DNA of 64,000 nucleotides from Allostella vacuolata. Its GTDB lineage: Bacteria > Pseudomonadota > Alphaproteobacteria > ATCC43930 > Allostellaceae. The notes under the pieces were generated by a model. That model had not been told where the DNA came from, did no database searches, and saw only the letters and a list, made by a program, of their open reading frames with translations. Below are positions 48,104 to 63,090 of the stretch, in pieces. Made by a program: the position numbers and the translations under genes. How positions within the stretch are numbered: the stretch's first letter is position 1; each line of letters begins with the position of its first letter. The stretch lies in NCBI GenBank assembly GCA_006739055.1, contig AP019702.1:4427388-4491387 (forward strand), in the 5' to 3' direction.

Positions 48104-48766
48104 CTACCCGCCGAACCGCTCCACCAGGAAGTCGGTCGCCAGGCGGATGCCGGGCTCGTCGATCGAGTGACCGAGACCGGGTCGGCGCTCGACCTTGACC
48201 GGCAGGCCGGCCGCGGCCAGCCCGGCGGAGGCGACGCGCAGCGCCTCGAACGGCACCACCGGGTCGGCGTCGCCATGGACGAGCAGGATCGGCGGGCGCG
48301 AGCGCAGGTCGCCCGCCAGCCGGTCGCCGGCCAGCAGCGCGCCCGAGAAGCCGACCACGCCGGCCGCCTCGCGCTCGCGCCGCGGCGCCACATGCAGCGA
48401 CATCATGGTCCCCTGCGAGAAGCCGACGAAGGCCAGGCGATCGTCGCCCAGCCCATGCTCCTCCAGCAGCGCGTCGATATAGGCGTCGAGCAGGGGGGCC
48501 GCCGCCTGGATGCCGGCCAGCATCATCGCCGGCGTGCGGTCCTGGAGGCTGAACCACTGGTAGCCGTAGGGCGCCATGTCGCAGGGGAAGGGTGCGTTGG
48601 GGGCGGCGAAGGCGGCGTGCGGCAGGTGCTGGGCGAAATAGGGGGCAAGGCCGATCAGGTCGTTGCCGTCGGCCCCCAGCCCGTGCAGCAGCAGCACGAC
48701 CTCGCGCGCCGCGCCGCCCGAGGCCGGCGCCAGGGTCGGCCCGGAAAGCTGCATCATTCGCCCCAT
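48104..48766 (-). CDS. Carboxylesterase/phospholipase-type alpha/beta-hydrolase
   Basis: The 220-residue protein has the family motifs. VVLLLHGLGADGNDLIGLAP is the oxyanion region, LAFVGFSQGTMMSLHVAP is the Ser elbow, DADPVVPFEA is the acid region and GLGHSID carries the His. Such enzymes hydrolyse short esters or lysophospholipids. It is divergent from gluQRS by 51 bp. Confidence 0.9.
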   Translation of the reverse strand: MGRMMQLSGPTLAPASGGAAREVVLLLHGLGADGNDLIGLAPYFAQHLPHAAFAAPNAPFPCDMAPYGYQWFSLQDRTPAMMLAGIQAAAPLLDAYIDALLEEHGLGDDRLAFVGFSQGTMMSLHVAPRREREAAGVVGFSGALLAGDRLAGDLRSRPPILLVHGDADPVVPFEALRVASAGLAAAGLPVKVERRPGLGHSIDEPGIRLATDFLVERFGG

Positions 48767-48817
48767 CCCCCTCTGCTAGACTGCCGTCCCTCCTAACGGA
48801 AAACCGCCGCCGCCGCC

Positions 48818-49675
48818 ATGTCCGAGGGTGCCGCACCCGAGATCGTCACCCGATTCGCGCCGAGCCCGACCGGCCGGCTGCATCTCGGCCACGCCCATTC
48901 CGCCTGGTTCGGGTGGCGCGCGGCGCGGGCCGCCCGCGGGCGCTTCCTGCTGCGCATCGAGGATATCGATCCCGGCCGCTGCCGGCCGGAGTTCGTCGAC
49001 GGCATCCTGGAGGACCTGCGCTGGCTCGGCCTCGACTGGGACGGGCCGGTGCGCATCCAGTCGCAGCACCTGGACGTGTATCGCCAGGCGCTGGAGCGCC
49101 TGCAGGCCGAGGGGCTGGTCTATCCCTGCTTCTGCACCCGCCGCGACATCCAGGCGGAAATCGCGCGGGCCGGTGCGGCCCCGCACGGGGCCGAGGGGCC
49201 GGTCTATCCCGGCACCTGCCGCCGGCTCGGGCCGGCCGAGCGGGCGGAGCGGATGGCTACCGGCGAGGGCCATGCGCTGCGCCTCGACGTGGCGGCGGCG
49301 GTGGCGCGGACGGGGCCGCTCGCCTGGCATGATCGGCGCCAGGGGCGGCAGGAGGCGCGGCCGGAGCGGCTGGGCGACGTGGTGCTGGCGCGCAAGGATG
49401 CGCCCGTCAGCTACCATCTGGCGGTCACCGTCGACGACGCGCTGCAGGGCGTCACGCTGGTCACCCGCGGGGTCGACCTGTTCGAGGCGACCCACATCCA
49501 CCGGCTCCTGCAGGCGCTGCTCGGCCTGCCGGTGCCGGAGTGGGACCACCACCCGCTGCTGACCGACGCCGCGGGCCGGCGCTACGCCAAACGCGACCGG
49601 GCGCTGACGCTGGCCGCGATGCGCGAGGGCGGCATGACGGCGGCCGCGGTCCTGGCCCTGGCCGCCGGCGGCTGA
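48818..49675 (+). CDS. gluQ: Glutamyl-Q tRNA(Asp) synthetase
   Basis: The 285-residue protein is the catalytic-domain-only paralogue of glutamyl-tRNA synthetase. It has FAPSPTGRLHLGHAHSAWFG (HIGH-type), RIEDIDPGRC, YPCFCTRRDI and YPGTCRR (zinc cysteines), and KRDRALTLAA (KMSKS-type). It lacks an anticodon-binding domain. It attaches glutamate to queuosine at position 34 of tRNA(Asp). Its stop is adjacent to a convergent NUDIX gene. Confidence 0.95.
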   Translation: MSEGAAPEIVTRFAPSPTGRLHLGHAHSAWFGWRAARAARGRFLLRIEDIDPGRCRPEFVDGILEDLRWLGLDWDGPVRIQSQHLDVYRQALERLQAEGLVYPCFCTRRDIQAEIARAGAAPHGAEGPVYPGTCRRLGPAERAERMATGEGHALRLDVAAAVARTGPLAWHDRRQGRQEARPERLGDVVLARKDAPVSYHLAVTVDDALQGVTLVTRGVDLFEATHIHRLLQALLGLPVPEWDHHPLLTDAAGRRYAKRDRALTLAAMREGGMTAAAVLALAAGG

Positions 49676-50515
49676 TCAGCGGCGCAGGCCGCGGCAGATC
49701 GCGAGGTAGTCCGGATCGTCCGGCCCGATCAGGCCGTGGCGGACGAAGAAATCGATCAGGGTCACGTTGACGTTGAACTTCACCTCGTCGGTGTCGCGCA
49801 CCAGCGCCACCACCTCGGCCGCCGGCATCAGCGCGAAGCCAGCGATCTCGCCGTCGTTCGGCCGGGGCTCCAGCCCCTCCGGCATCTCCAGGTCGTAGAG
49901 GTAGAGGAGGTCGTCGCGCAGGCCCCCTTCGCGCTCCATCACGTAGCTGACGATGCCGGCCGGGTGGGCGCGGCGGACGCTGTCGGGCGGCAGCGACGCC
50001 TCCTCCTCGGCCTCCTTCACCAGGGTCGACCAGGGGCCGTGGCCGGCACCGATGCCGCCCGCGACCATGTTGTCGAGCTTGTCCGGGTCGAGCTTCTTGT
50101 CGGCCGCGCGCCGGGCGATCCACAGGTGCAGCCCGTCCGGCCGGCGGACGAACCCGTTCAGGTGGACGCCGGCGGCCCGCACGCCGAAGAACGGCAGGGC
50201 GCCGCGATCGATGCGGAGGAGCGCGCCCGGCGCGTCCCCCGCCATGACGTCGAACCATTCCCCCCGCCAGTAGGGGATCGCGCCGTCGGCGATCAGCCGG
50301 CGGACGACCTCGGCCACCGCCCGGGTCGCCGCCTCCCCCTCCCCGGTCTGCAGACGCACCGCGGCCTCGTCCATGGCGAACACGTCCGGAAAGGCCGAGA
50401 GCAGCGATAGCCGGTCGAGCCGCACCCGCCCGACCTGCCGCTCGCCCAGCAGCAGCGGGCGGAAGGCGGCCGGATCCCAGCGGTTGACCGAACGGATGTG
50501 GCGAAGGAGGGACAT
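49676..50515 (-). CDS. DUF4743 + NUDIX hydrolase
   Basis: The 279-residue protein has an N-terminal DUF4743 domain (HIRSVNRWDPAAFRPLLLGE, then RLSLLSAFPDVFAMDEAAVR). The NUDIX domain's box includes GGIGAGHGPWSTLVKEAEEE followed by ASLP. This combination is shared with eukaryotic thiamine pyrophosphokinase-like NUDIX proteins. The substrate, probably a nucleotide or thiamine derivative, is unknown. It lies 9 bp downstream of metH on the same strand. Confidence 0.9.
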   Translation of the reverse strand: MSLLRHIRSVNRWDPAAFRPLLLGERQVGRVRLDRLSLLSAFPDVFAMDEAAVRLQTGEGEAATRAVAEVVRRLIADGAIPYWRGEWFDVMAGDAPGALLRIDRGALPFFGVRAAGVHLNGFVRRPDGLHLWIARRAADKKLDPDKLDNMVAGGIGAGHGPWSTLVKEAEEEASLPPDSVRRAHPAGIVSYVMEREGGLRDDLLYLYDLEMPEGLEPRPNDGEIAGFALMPAAEVVALVRDTDEVKFNVNVTLIDFFVRHGLIGPDDPDYLAICRGLRR

Positions 50516-50524
50516 GGGACCTTT

Positions 50525-56106
<5,582 letters not shown>

Positions 56107-56201
56107 TTAGCTCCCTTATGACGTGGGATGCGTCGGCAAGTGTGCGAGCACGGGGGCCGGCGCCGGCCGCGAGACATCCGACCAGCGAGCGTTCCTGAAG
56201 C

Positions 56202-56972
56202 ATGACGGCCCTCAGCATCACGGCAACCCTACGGGCGACGAGCCGGGCCTGGCGCCGGATGGGTGCGATCGCCCTGGCCTGCGCCCTGCTGTTCGCCGCC
56301 GGCACGGCCATGCCCGCCCTGGCCCAGGATGCCGGCGACGAGGACCCGCTCGAGGACATCAATCGCGCGGTCTACGAGTTCAACCGGGTGCTGGACGGGC
56401 TGCTGCTGAAGCCGGCGGCCATGATCTATCGCGGCCTCCTGCCCGAGGAGGTGCGCGACGGCGTCCGCAACGTCCTGGACAACCTCCAGGCGCCGGTGAT
56501 CGCCGCCAACGACCTGATGCAGGGCGAGACCAGGCGTGCCCAGGTGACGCTGGAGCGGTTCGCCATCAACACGACGGTCGGCGGCCTCGGCATCTTCGAC
56601 GTGGCCAAGCAGCATGGCCGCTACAAGCATGCCGAGGATTTCGGGCAGACGCTGGCCGTGTGGGGCGTGGGCGGCGGGCCATACCTGTACCTGCCGGTCC
56701 TGGGGCCGTCCAATCCGCGCGACCTGGCGGGGCTGGTGGTCGACTCGTTCGTCATCGACCCCTGGACCCATATCGCCCGGGCGAACGATGCCGACTGGTT
56801 CACCTACACCCGATTCGGCCTCAACATCCTCGACACGCGCGCGCGCACCATCGAGATGCTGGACGACATCGAGCGGAACCAGATCGATCCCTACTCGTTC
56901 ATTCGGACGACCTCGCGGCAACGCCGCGACAACGAGATCCTGAACGGACGCCCGGCCGCGGCCGGGCGATAG
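56202..56972 (+). CDS. mlaA: MlaA/VacJ lipid-asymmetry protein
   Basis: The 256-residue protein has an exported N-terminus (MGAIALACALLFAAGTAMPA) and the VacJ core: DPLEDINRAVYEFNRVLD, GVRNVLDNLQAPVIAANDLM, EDFGQTLAVWGVGGGPYLYL and PLLGP-like VLGPSNPRDLAG. MlaA removes misplaced phospholipid from the outer leaflet of the outer membrane. No standard lipobox Cys is present in the signal. mlaC follows 65 bp downstream; the inner-membrane MlaFED are not in the window. Confidence 0.92.
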   Translation: MTALSITATLRATSRAWRRMGAIALACALLFAAGTAMPALAQDAGDEDPLEDINRAVYEFNRVLDGLLLKPAAMIYRGLLPEEVRDGVRNVLDNLQAPVIAANDLMQGETRRAQVTLERFAINTTVGGLGIFDVAKQHGRYKHAEDFGQTLAVWGVGGGPYLYLPVLGPSNPRDLAGLVVDSFVIDPWTHIARANDADWFTYTRFGLNILDTRARTIEMLDDIERNQIDPYSFIRTTSRQRRDNEILNGRPAAAGR

Positions 56973-57037
56973 TTCCCGGACCGTCGATGATCCGCACACC
57001 CGAACACCCCCCGCGCCCGACGAAAGGAGCGCCCGCC

Positions 57038-57625
57038 ATGCGCCCCCGCGCCATTTCCCGAGTACTGCTGATCCTGGCCACGGTGCTGATGCTGCCGATG
57101 ATGCAGCCCGCCACCGCCCAGACGCCCAAGGCCCTGGTCGAGACGCTGGGCGACAAGGCCATCCGCCAGCTGACCGGCAACGTCGCCCGGCCCGAGCGCG
57201 AGGCCCGCTTCCGCAGCCTGTTGAACGACGGCTTCGACGTCCACGCGATCGGCCGCTTCACGCTCGGCCGCTACTGGCACCAGGCCAACCCGACGCAGCA
57301 GGCGGAATACCTGAAGCTGTTCGAGAAGTTCATCGTCCAGGCCTATGCCGCCCGCTTCGCCGAGTATTCGGGCGAGCAGTTCCGGGTGGTGGGCGAGCGC
57401 GCCGACGGCAACGTGGTCGTGGTCCAGAGCGAGGTCTTCAAGCCGGGCAACCCGCCCGCCAAGGTCGACTGGCGCGTCCAGGGCCACAAGATCGTCGACG
57501 TGATCGTCGAGGGCATCAGCATGGCCATCACCCAGCGCTCGGAGTTCGCGGCCGTCATCCAGCGCGGCGGCGGCAATATCGATGCGCTGCTGACCGCGCT
57601 GCGCCAGAAGACCGGCGGCGCCTGA
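57038..57625 (+). CDS. mlaC: MlaC/Ttg2D phospholipid-binding periplasmic protein
   Basis: The 195-residue protein has a signal peptide (VLLILATVLMLPMMQPATAQ) and the MlaC fold: ALVETLGDKAIRQLTGNVAR, FDVHAIGRFTLGRYWHQANP, EYLKLFEKFIVQAYAARFAE and DVIVEGISMAITQRSEFAAV. It carries phospholipids between MlaA and the inner-membrane complex. Spacing suggests co-transcription with mlaA. Confidence 0.93.
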   Translation: MRPRAISRVLLILATVLMLPMMQPATAQTPKALVETLGDKAIRQLTGNVARPEREARFRSLLNDGFDVHAIGRFTLGRYWHQANPTQQAEYLKLFEKFIVQAYAARFAEYSGEQFRVVGERADGNVVVVQSEVFKPGNPPAKVDWRVQGHKIVDVIVEGISMAITQRSEFAAVIQRGGGNIDALLTALRQKTGGA

Positions 57626-57635
57626 CGCCCCCTCC

Positions 57636-57665
57636 GGGACGGGCGGCACCCGCGCGGCCCGTCCC
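57636..57665 (+). terminator. Terminator-like hairpin after mlaC
   Basis: GGGACGGGC (57636-57644) and GCCCGTCCC (57657-57665) form a perfect 9-bp stem with a 12-nt loop, beginning 11 bp after the mlaC stop. A short AT stretch (ATAAAAT) follows. It separates the mla pair from the TRAP operon. Confidence 0.6.
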
Positions 57666-57807
57666 GCCATAAAATCCCCGGTTGCGTCGGCGGGCGGTTG
57701 CCCGCCGCGCCCTGCTGTGTCACGGTCCCCACCCTAACGCGCTAGGAATAGTGCAGACCTCGTCCGCACCGCCGTTGCGGTGCCAACCGGGATCAGGGAG
57801 AGACCGT

Positions 57808-58800
57808 ATGAAGATCGGGGCATGGCTGGCTGCGGCCGCCACTCTTGCGCTCGCCGCGACCACCGCCGGCGCGCAGGAAATCAAGATTTCCCACCAATGG
57901 CGCCAGAATACCGACGGGCGCGACCAGGCGACCCGGTTGTTCGTGCGCGAGGTGAACGCGCGCGACCCCAGCATCAAGTTCCGCATCTATCCGAATCGCT
58001 CGCTGGTCAGCAACCCGACCAGCCAGATCGACGGGCTGCAGGACGGCACCCTGGAAATGGCCGTCTATCCGCTGGTCTACGCGACCGGCAAGGTGCCGGA
58101 GTTCTCCATCACCATCATGCCGGGCACGGTCGGCAACCTCGAGCAGGCGATGAAGGTGAAGAACACCCCCTTCTACGACAAGCTCCAGGAAGTCTGCGCC
58201 CAGAACGGCATCCGGATCATCACCTGGTGGTGGACGCCGGGCGGCTTCGCGACCAAGGACCGCGAGATCAAGGGGCCGGATACCGTGAAGGGCCTGCGCA
58301 TGCGCGCGGCCGACCCCTACTTCGAGCTGATGCTGAAGGATCTCGGCGCCTCGGTGCAGTCGATGCCGTCGACCGAGATCTATCCCGCCCTGCAGTCGGG
58401 CGTGCTCGACGGGCTCCTGACCTCGTCGGAGAGCTTCGTCAGCATGAAGATCTTCGAGCAGACCAAGCACGCCACGGCCGGCGGCGACCACACCCTGTTC
58501 ATGCTGCTGCAGCCGCTGGTCATGTCGAAGCAGCACTGGGACAAGCTGACCCCGGCGCAGAAGAAGGCGTTCGACGAGGCCGCGACGAAGAGCGAGGTGT
58601 TCTTCAACGGCCTGCAGAAGGAAGCCTCCGAGAAGATGGTCGAGACGTTCAAGAAGAACGGCAACGCCGTCCGCTCGATGACCAAGAGCGAGTATGACGC
58701 GTGGGTGGACGTCGCCCGCACCAAGGCCTGGCCGGCCTTTGCCCAGAACACCAAGCAGGGCAAGGAGCTGCTCGACCTGCTCCAGGCCGCCCTGAAGTAG
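57808..58800 (+). CDS. dctP: TRAP transporter substrate-binding protein DctP
   Basis: The 330-residue protein has a signal peptide (GAWLAAAATLALAATTAGAQ) and the DctP fold: IKISHQWRQNTDGRDQATRL, the LQDGTLEMAVYPLVYATGKV region, the ligand Arg in GLRMRAADPYFELMLKDLGA, and PSTEIYPALQSGVLDG. It binds a carboxylate in the periplasm for the DctQM carrier encoded next. The ligand is unknown. Confidence 0.92.
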   Translation: MKIGAWLAAAATLALAATTAGAQEIKISHQWRQNTDGRDQATRLFVREVNARDPSIKFRIYPNRSLVSNPTSQIDGLQDGTLEMAVYPLVYATGKVPEFSITIMPGTVGNLEQAMKVKNTPFYDKLQEVCAQNGIRIITWWWTPGGFATKDREIKGPDTVKGLRMRAADPYFELMLKDLGASVQSMPSTEIYPALQSGVLDGLLTSSESFVSMKIFEQTKHATAGGDHTLFMLLQPLVMSKQHWDKLTPAQKKAFDEAATKSEVFFNGLQKEASEKMVETFKKNGNAVRSMTKSEYDAWVDVARTKAWPAFAQNTKQGKELLDLLQAALK

Positions 58801-58807
58801 TACCGCT

Positions 58808-58846
58808 GGGGCCGGCGGCGGGGGCTTCGCCGCTGCCGCCGGCCCC
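58808..58846 (+). terminator. Intercistronic hairpin between dctP and dctQ
   Basis: GGGGCCGGCGGC (58808-58819) and GCCGCCGGCCCC (58835-58846) form a perfect 12-bp stem directly after the dctP stop. It probably attenuates transcription or protects the dctP 3' end, so that binding protein exceeds permease. No T-run follows, so full termination is unlikely. Confidence 0.6.
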
Positions 58847-58878
58847 GCTGCCACCCCGACCCGATCTCCCCGGACTCC

Positions 58879-59370
58879 ATGCAGAACTTCATTCGCTTCA
58901 GCGACCGGCTGGCGCTGATATGCGCGGTCGCCGCCGCCGTCCTGGTGGCGCTGGCGGTCATCATCGTAACCTGGATGATCGCGTGGCGAGGGGCGGGGAA
59001 CTCCGCCTTCTGGGAGATCGAGGCCTCGGTCTTCCTGTCGATCGGCGCCATCTTCCTGGCCTCCCCTTACACGCTGCGCACCAAGGGACACGTCTCGGTC
59101 GACCTGCTGGAGGCGATCCTGCCGGATCGCGCCACCCGGCCGCTGCGCATCTTCGCCCTGCTGATGGTGGCCGCCGTATCCGCCTACCTGGTGTGGGAGG
59201 GCGGCAAGCTGGCCCTGACCGCGCTGCACGAGGGCGAGCGCACGCCCAGCCTGTGGGCGCCGCTCAAGTGGCCGATCTACGCCACCATGCCGATCGGCAT
59301 GGCGCTCACCTTCCTCCAGGCGATCGCCGAGATCGCCCGCATCCGCCTCTCGCCTCCGGTCGCCCGATGA
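58879..59370 (+). CDS. dctQ: TRAP transporter small permease DctQ
   Basis: The 163-residue protein has four membrane segments, e.g. LALICAVAAAVLVALAVIIV and LRIFALLMVAAVSAYLVWEG, with the conserved FLASPYTLRTKGHVSVDLLE loop. It overlaps dctM by four bases. DctQ and DctM together form the membrane carrier that uses the sodium gradient. Confidence 0.9.
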   Translation: MQNFIRFSDRLALICAVAAAVLVALAVIIVTWMIAWRGAGNSAFWEIEASVFLSIGAIFLASPYTLRTKGHVSVDLLEAILPDRATRPLRIFALLMVAAVSAYLVWEGGKLALTALHEGERTPSLWAPLKWPIYATMPIGMALTFLQAIAEIARIRLSPPVAR

Positions 59371-60686
59371 GCGAACTCGAAATCGGCTGGCTCCTGTTCG
59401 GGGTCACCACGCTGGTCCTGTTCTCGGGCGTGCCCATCGCCTTCGGGCTGCTGGCCGTGTCGATCGGCTTCCTGTGGATCTTCGAGGGGCCGGCCAGCCT
59501 GGCCGCGGTCGGCCGCACCTTCTTCGAGGAGATGGCGAGCTTCGTCCTGCTCACCATCCCCATGTTCATCCTGCTGGGGGCGGCGATCGGGGTGTCGCGC
59601 GCCGGGGCCGACATCTACGAATCCCTGCACCGCTGGCTGTCGCGGGTGCCGGGCGGGCTGGTGATCGCCAACATCCTGGCCTGCGGCATGTTCTCGGCCG
59701 TGTGCGGCTCCAGCCCGGCGACGGCCGCCGCGATCGGCAAGGTCGGCATCCCGGAGATGCTGCGCCGCGGCTACCCGCCGACGCTGGCGACCGGGTCGAT
59801 CTGTGCCGGCGGCACGCTCGGCATCCTGATCCCGCCGTCGGTCACGCTCATCCTCTACGGCATCGCCACCGAGACCTCGATCGGCCGCCTCTTCCTGGCG
59901 GGCGTGGTGCCGGGATTCCTGCTGGTCCTGCTGTTCGCCGCCTACGCCTGGATCTTCAGCCTGATGTCGGCGCGGGGCAGCGCGCTGCGCGGCACCGAGC
60001 GCTTCTCCCTGCGGGAGAAGATGGACGGGCTCGGCCGGGTCATGCCCTTCCTCGTCATCATGGTGCTGATCGCGGTCGCCATGTATGGCGGCTGGGCGAC
60101 CCCGTCGGAGATCGCCGCGCTGTCGGCCTTCCTCGCCCTGCTGCTGGTGTTCGTCATCTACCGCGCCACTTCGCCACGCGAGGTGTGGGCGATCTTCAGC
60201 GATACTGTCCGGGAATCGACGATGATCATCATGATCATCGGGGCGGCGGGCCTGTTCGGCTACATGATGTCGCTGCTCTACGTCACCCAGACGATGGCCG
60301 ACGCCCTCGTCGCCTGGAACCTGGACCGGTGGACGCTCCTCCTCTTCTTCAACGTGCTGCTGCTGATCCTCGGCTGCTTCCTGCCGCCGGTCGCCATCAT
60401 CCTGATGACCATGCCGATCCTGCAGCCGGTGCTGGAGGGCAACGACTTCAACCTGATCTGGTTCGGCATCCTGCTGACCATCAACATGGAGGTCGGCCTG
60501 ATCACCCCGCCGGTCGGGCTCAACCTCTATGTCATCCGCGGGGTGGCGCCGCAGGTGCCGCTGCCGCAGGTGCTGTGGGGGTCGATGCCGTTCGTCGTCA
60601 TCATGCTGCTGTTCATGGTCCTGCTGTGCATCTTCCCGGGCATCGCCCTGTGGCTGCCCGAGACGCTGATGGGGCCCGGCTCCTGA
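59367..60686 (+). CDS. dctM: TRAP transporter large permease DctM
   Basis: The 439-residue protein has about 12 membrane segments and the DctM motifs: IPMFILLGAAIGVSRAGADI, FSAVCGSSPATAAAIGKVGI, PEMLRRGYPPTLATGSICAG, TLGILIPPSVTLILYGIATE and EVGLITPPVGLNLYVI. It forms the translocation pathway of the importer. Confidence 0.93.
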   Translation: MSELEIGWLLFGVTTLVLFSGVPIAFGLLAVSIGFLWIFEGPASLAAVGRTFFEEMASFVLLTIPMFILLGAAIGVSRAGADIYESLHRWLSRVPGGLVIANILACGMFSAVCGSSPATAAAIGKVGIPEMLRRGYPPTLATGSICAGGTLGILIPPSVTLILYGIATETSIGRLFLAGVVPGFLLVLLFAAYAWIFSLMSARGSALRGTERFSLREKMDGLGRVMPFLVIMVLIAVAMYGGWATPSEIAALSAFLALLLVFVIYRATSPREVWAIFSDTVRESTMIIMIIGAAGLFGYMMSLLYVTQTMADALVAWNLDRWTLLLFFNVLLLILGCFLPPVAIILMTMPILQPVLEGNDFNLIWFGILLTINMEVGLITPPVGLNLYVIRGVAPQVPLPQVLWGSMPFVVIMLLFMVLLCIFPGIALWLPETLMGPGS

Positions 60687-60702
60687 TCCCCGGCGGCCGC
60701 GC

Positions 60703-61575
60703 GTGAGCGGCCGCGACCTGCTGCTCGTCCTTCTCATCGTCACGCTGTGGGGGATGAACTTCCCGGTGGCGAAGCTCGGCTTCACCGAGCTTCCCCCGAT
60801 CCTGATGACCGCCCTCCGCTTCGCGCTGGTGGCGGTCCTGCTGGTACCCTTCGTGCCGCGGCCGCGCGGCCGCTACCGCCAGCTCCTGGTCCTGGCGACG
60901 GTGCTGGGCGGGGTGCATTTCAGCCTGATGTTCGTCGGGCTGTCGCGGCTCGATTCGGCCACGGTCGCCATCGCCAGCCAGCTGACGGTGCCGTTCGCGG
61001 CGCTCCTGGCCGCGGTCGTCTTCAAGGACTATCTTGGCTGGCGGCGGACGCTCGGCATGGCGGTCGCCTTCGCCGGGGTCGCCGTGATGGCGGGCGAGCC
61101 GCGCATCCTGGACGACCCCTGGCCGCTGCTGTGGGTCGTCACCGGCGCCTTCGCCTGGGCGGTCGCCAACATCCAGGTGAAGCGGATCGGCGAGATCGAC
61201 GGGCTGGTGCTGAACGGCTGGATGGCCGCCTTCGCCGCCCCGCAGCTCTTCCTCGTCTCCTGGCTGGTCGAGGGCGACAGCTGGGGCCGCGTCCAGGAGG
61301 CCGGGGTGGTCGGCTTCGGCGCGGTCGCCTACATGTCGGTGATGGTGACGATCGTCGGCTACGGCCTGTGGTACCGCATCCTGCGCACCTACCCGGTCAA
61401 CCTGGTGATGCCCTATACGCTGCTGGTCCCGGTGATCGGCGTCGTGGCCGGAATCGGCCTGCTGGGCGAGCCGCTGTCCTGGCCGATCGCGGTCGGCGGC
61501 GGCGCTACCCTGGTCGGCGTCGCCATCATCGTCTGGCGCCGGCCGCGTCTGACCGACCGGCAGCCGCAGCCGTGA
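60703..61575 (+). CDS. EamA/DMT-superfamily exporter
   Basis: The 290-residue protein starts at a GTG, 17 bp after dctM, and has ten likely membrane segments in two EamA repeats (LLVLLIVTLWGMNFPVAKLG; LLWVVTGAFAWAVANIQVKR). DMT members often export amino acids or metabolites. Overlap of its stop with the amidase start suggests a common transcript. Confidence 0.88.
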   Translation: MSGRDLLLVLLIVTLWGMNFPVAKLGFTELPPILMTALRFALVAVLLVPFVPRPRGRYRQLLVLATVLGGVHFSLMFVGLSRLDSATVAIASQLTVPFAALLAAVVFKDYLGWRRTLGMAVAFAGVAVMAGEPRILDDPWPLLWVVTGAFAWAVANIQVKRIGEIDGLVLNGWMAAFAAPQLFLVSWLVEGDSWGRVQEAGVVGFGAVAYMSVMVTIVGYGLWYRILRTYPVNLVMPYTLLVPVIGVVAGIGLLGEPLSWPIAVGGGATLVGVAIIVWRRPRLTDRQPQP

Positions 61576-62258
61576 CCGGGATCGTTCCCAGCCCGTCGCC
61601 CAACCATGGGCCGCGCCCGGGCGACGGAAGGGTCGACATCCTGGTCGTCCACTATACCGGGATGCGGGACGCGGCCGCAGCACTCGACCGGCTGCGCGAC
61701 CCGGCGTCCGAGGTGAGCGCGCACTACCTGATCGAACGCTCCGGGCTGATCCATCGGATGGTCGCCGAGGACCGCCGGGCCTGGCATGCGGGCCGCGGCT
61801 GGTGGCAGGGCGAGCGCGACGTGAACGGCCGCTCGATCGGCATCGAGCTGGAGAATCCCGGTCACGAGTGGGGCTACCTGCCCTTCCCCGACCAGCAGAT
61901 GGAGGCCCTGGCCGGGCTCGCCCGCGCCATCCTGGCCCGGCACCCGATCCCGCCCGACCGGGTGGTCGGCCATTCCGACATCGCCCCCCGCCGCAAGGCC
62001 GACCCGGGCGAGCTGTTCGACTGGCGCCGGCTGGCCCGCGCCGGGATCGGCTTCTGGCCGGACGGGCTCGAGGCGCCGGTGCCCGATGCGGCCCCCTTCC
62101 CGGCCGGCGAGGGACTGGCCCGCCTGGGCGCGTTCGGCTACGAGCTGGACGACCCGGCCGCCACCGTGACCGCCTTCCAGCGCCGCTTCCGCCCGGCGCG
62201 GCCCGATGGCCATCTCGACGTCGAGACCCTGTGGCGCATCGCGCGGCTGCGCGGCTGA
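61572..62258 (+). CDS. N-acetylmuramoyl-L-alanine amidase (AmpD-like, with PG-binding domain)
   Basis: The 228-residue protein starts at a GTG overlapping the exporter stop. The amidase_2 domain has zinc ligands in VVHYTGM and GHSDIAPRRKADPG, and the catalytic region IGIELENPGHEW. A C-terminal peptidoglycan-binding helix bundle follows (FGYELDDPAATVTAFQRRFR). No signal peptide is seen, which fits cytosolic anhydromuropeptide recycling. It is the last gene before rnpB. Confidence 0.92.
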   Translation: MTGIVPSPSPNHGPRPGDGRVDILVVHYTGMRDAAAALDRLRDPASEVSAHYLIERSGLIHRMVAEDRRAWHAGRGWWQGERDVNGRSIGIELENPGHEWGYLPFPDQQMEALAGLARAILARHPIPPDRVVGHSDIAPRRKADPGELFDWRRLARAGIGFWPDGLEAPVPDAAPFPAGEGLARLGAFGYELDDPAATVTAFQRRFRPARPDGHLDVETLWRIARLRG

Positions 62259-62359
62259 ACCATCGCGCGCCTGCGCGGCCGAGCCATCGCGCGGCTGCGC
62301 GTTGGAAGTTTCATGAAGGATCATTGACGCCGCCGCGCCGGCGGGCCAGTTTGCCGCCC

Positions 62360-62799
<440 letters not shown>

Positions 62800-62963
62800 A
62801 CCTTCCCGCCCCTGCGGTCGAAGCGGCGGAAGAAGAGAACAAATAGAGAACAATGAACCATTTCCATCCAGAACCGCGAAGTCCTGAAGAATCCTTCTAC
62901 CCATAAGTCTCCCTTCTCTAAAACAGAACAATCCCAAGGGATTAGACCGGCCGTTCCGTTGAC

Positions 62964-62998
62964 TCCCAAATGGGCCCATGATATCCCATGAAATCCCA
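62964..62998 (-). promoter_or_regulatory. Four MraZ-binding boxes
   Basis: On the minus strand, TGGGA, TGGGA, TGGGC and TGGGA occur with exactly 10-bp spacing (plus-strand TCCCA at 62964 and GCCCA at 62974, then TCCCA at 62984 and 62994). MraZ is known to bind TGGGN repeats separated by 5 nt upstream of its own gene. The boxes lie about 93 bp before the mraZ ATG, so autoregulation of the division/wall cluster is expected. Confidence 0.8.
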
Positions 62999-63004
62999 GT
63001 CAGG

Positions 63005-63034
63005 ACCAATCGGGGGTCGGTACCAATCGGGGGT
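63005..63034. repeat. Two direct repeats upstream of mraZ
   Basis: ACCAATCGGGGGT occurs at 63005-63017 and 63022-63034, 17 bp apart. They lie between the MraZ boxes and the gene and may be part of the promoter region. They do not match the MraZ motif, and their function is unknown. Confidence 0.5.
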
Positions 63035-63090
63035 TCGGTCTGGGCGGATCGCGGCGGGAGGGGGTTCCCGCACGATCCCGGGGGGAGGCG

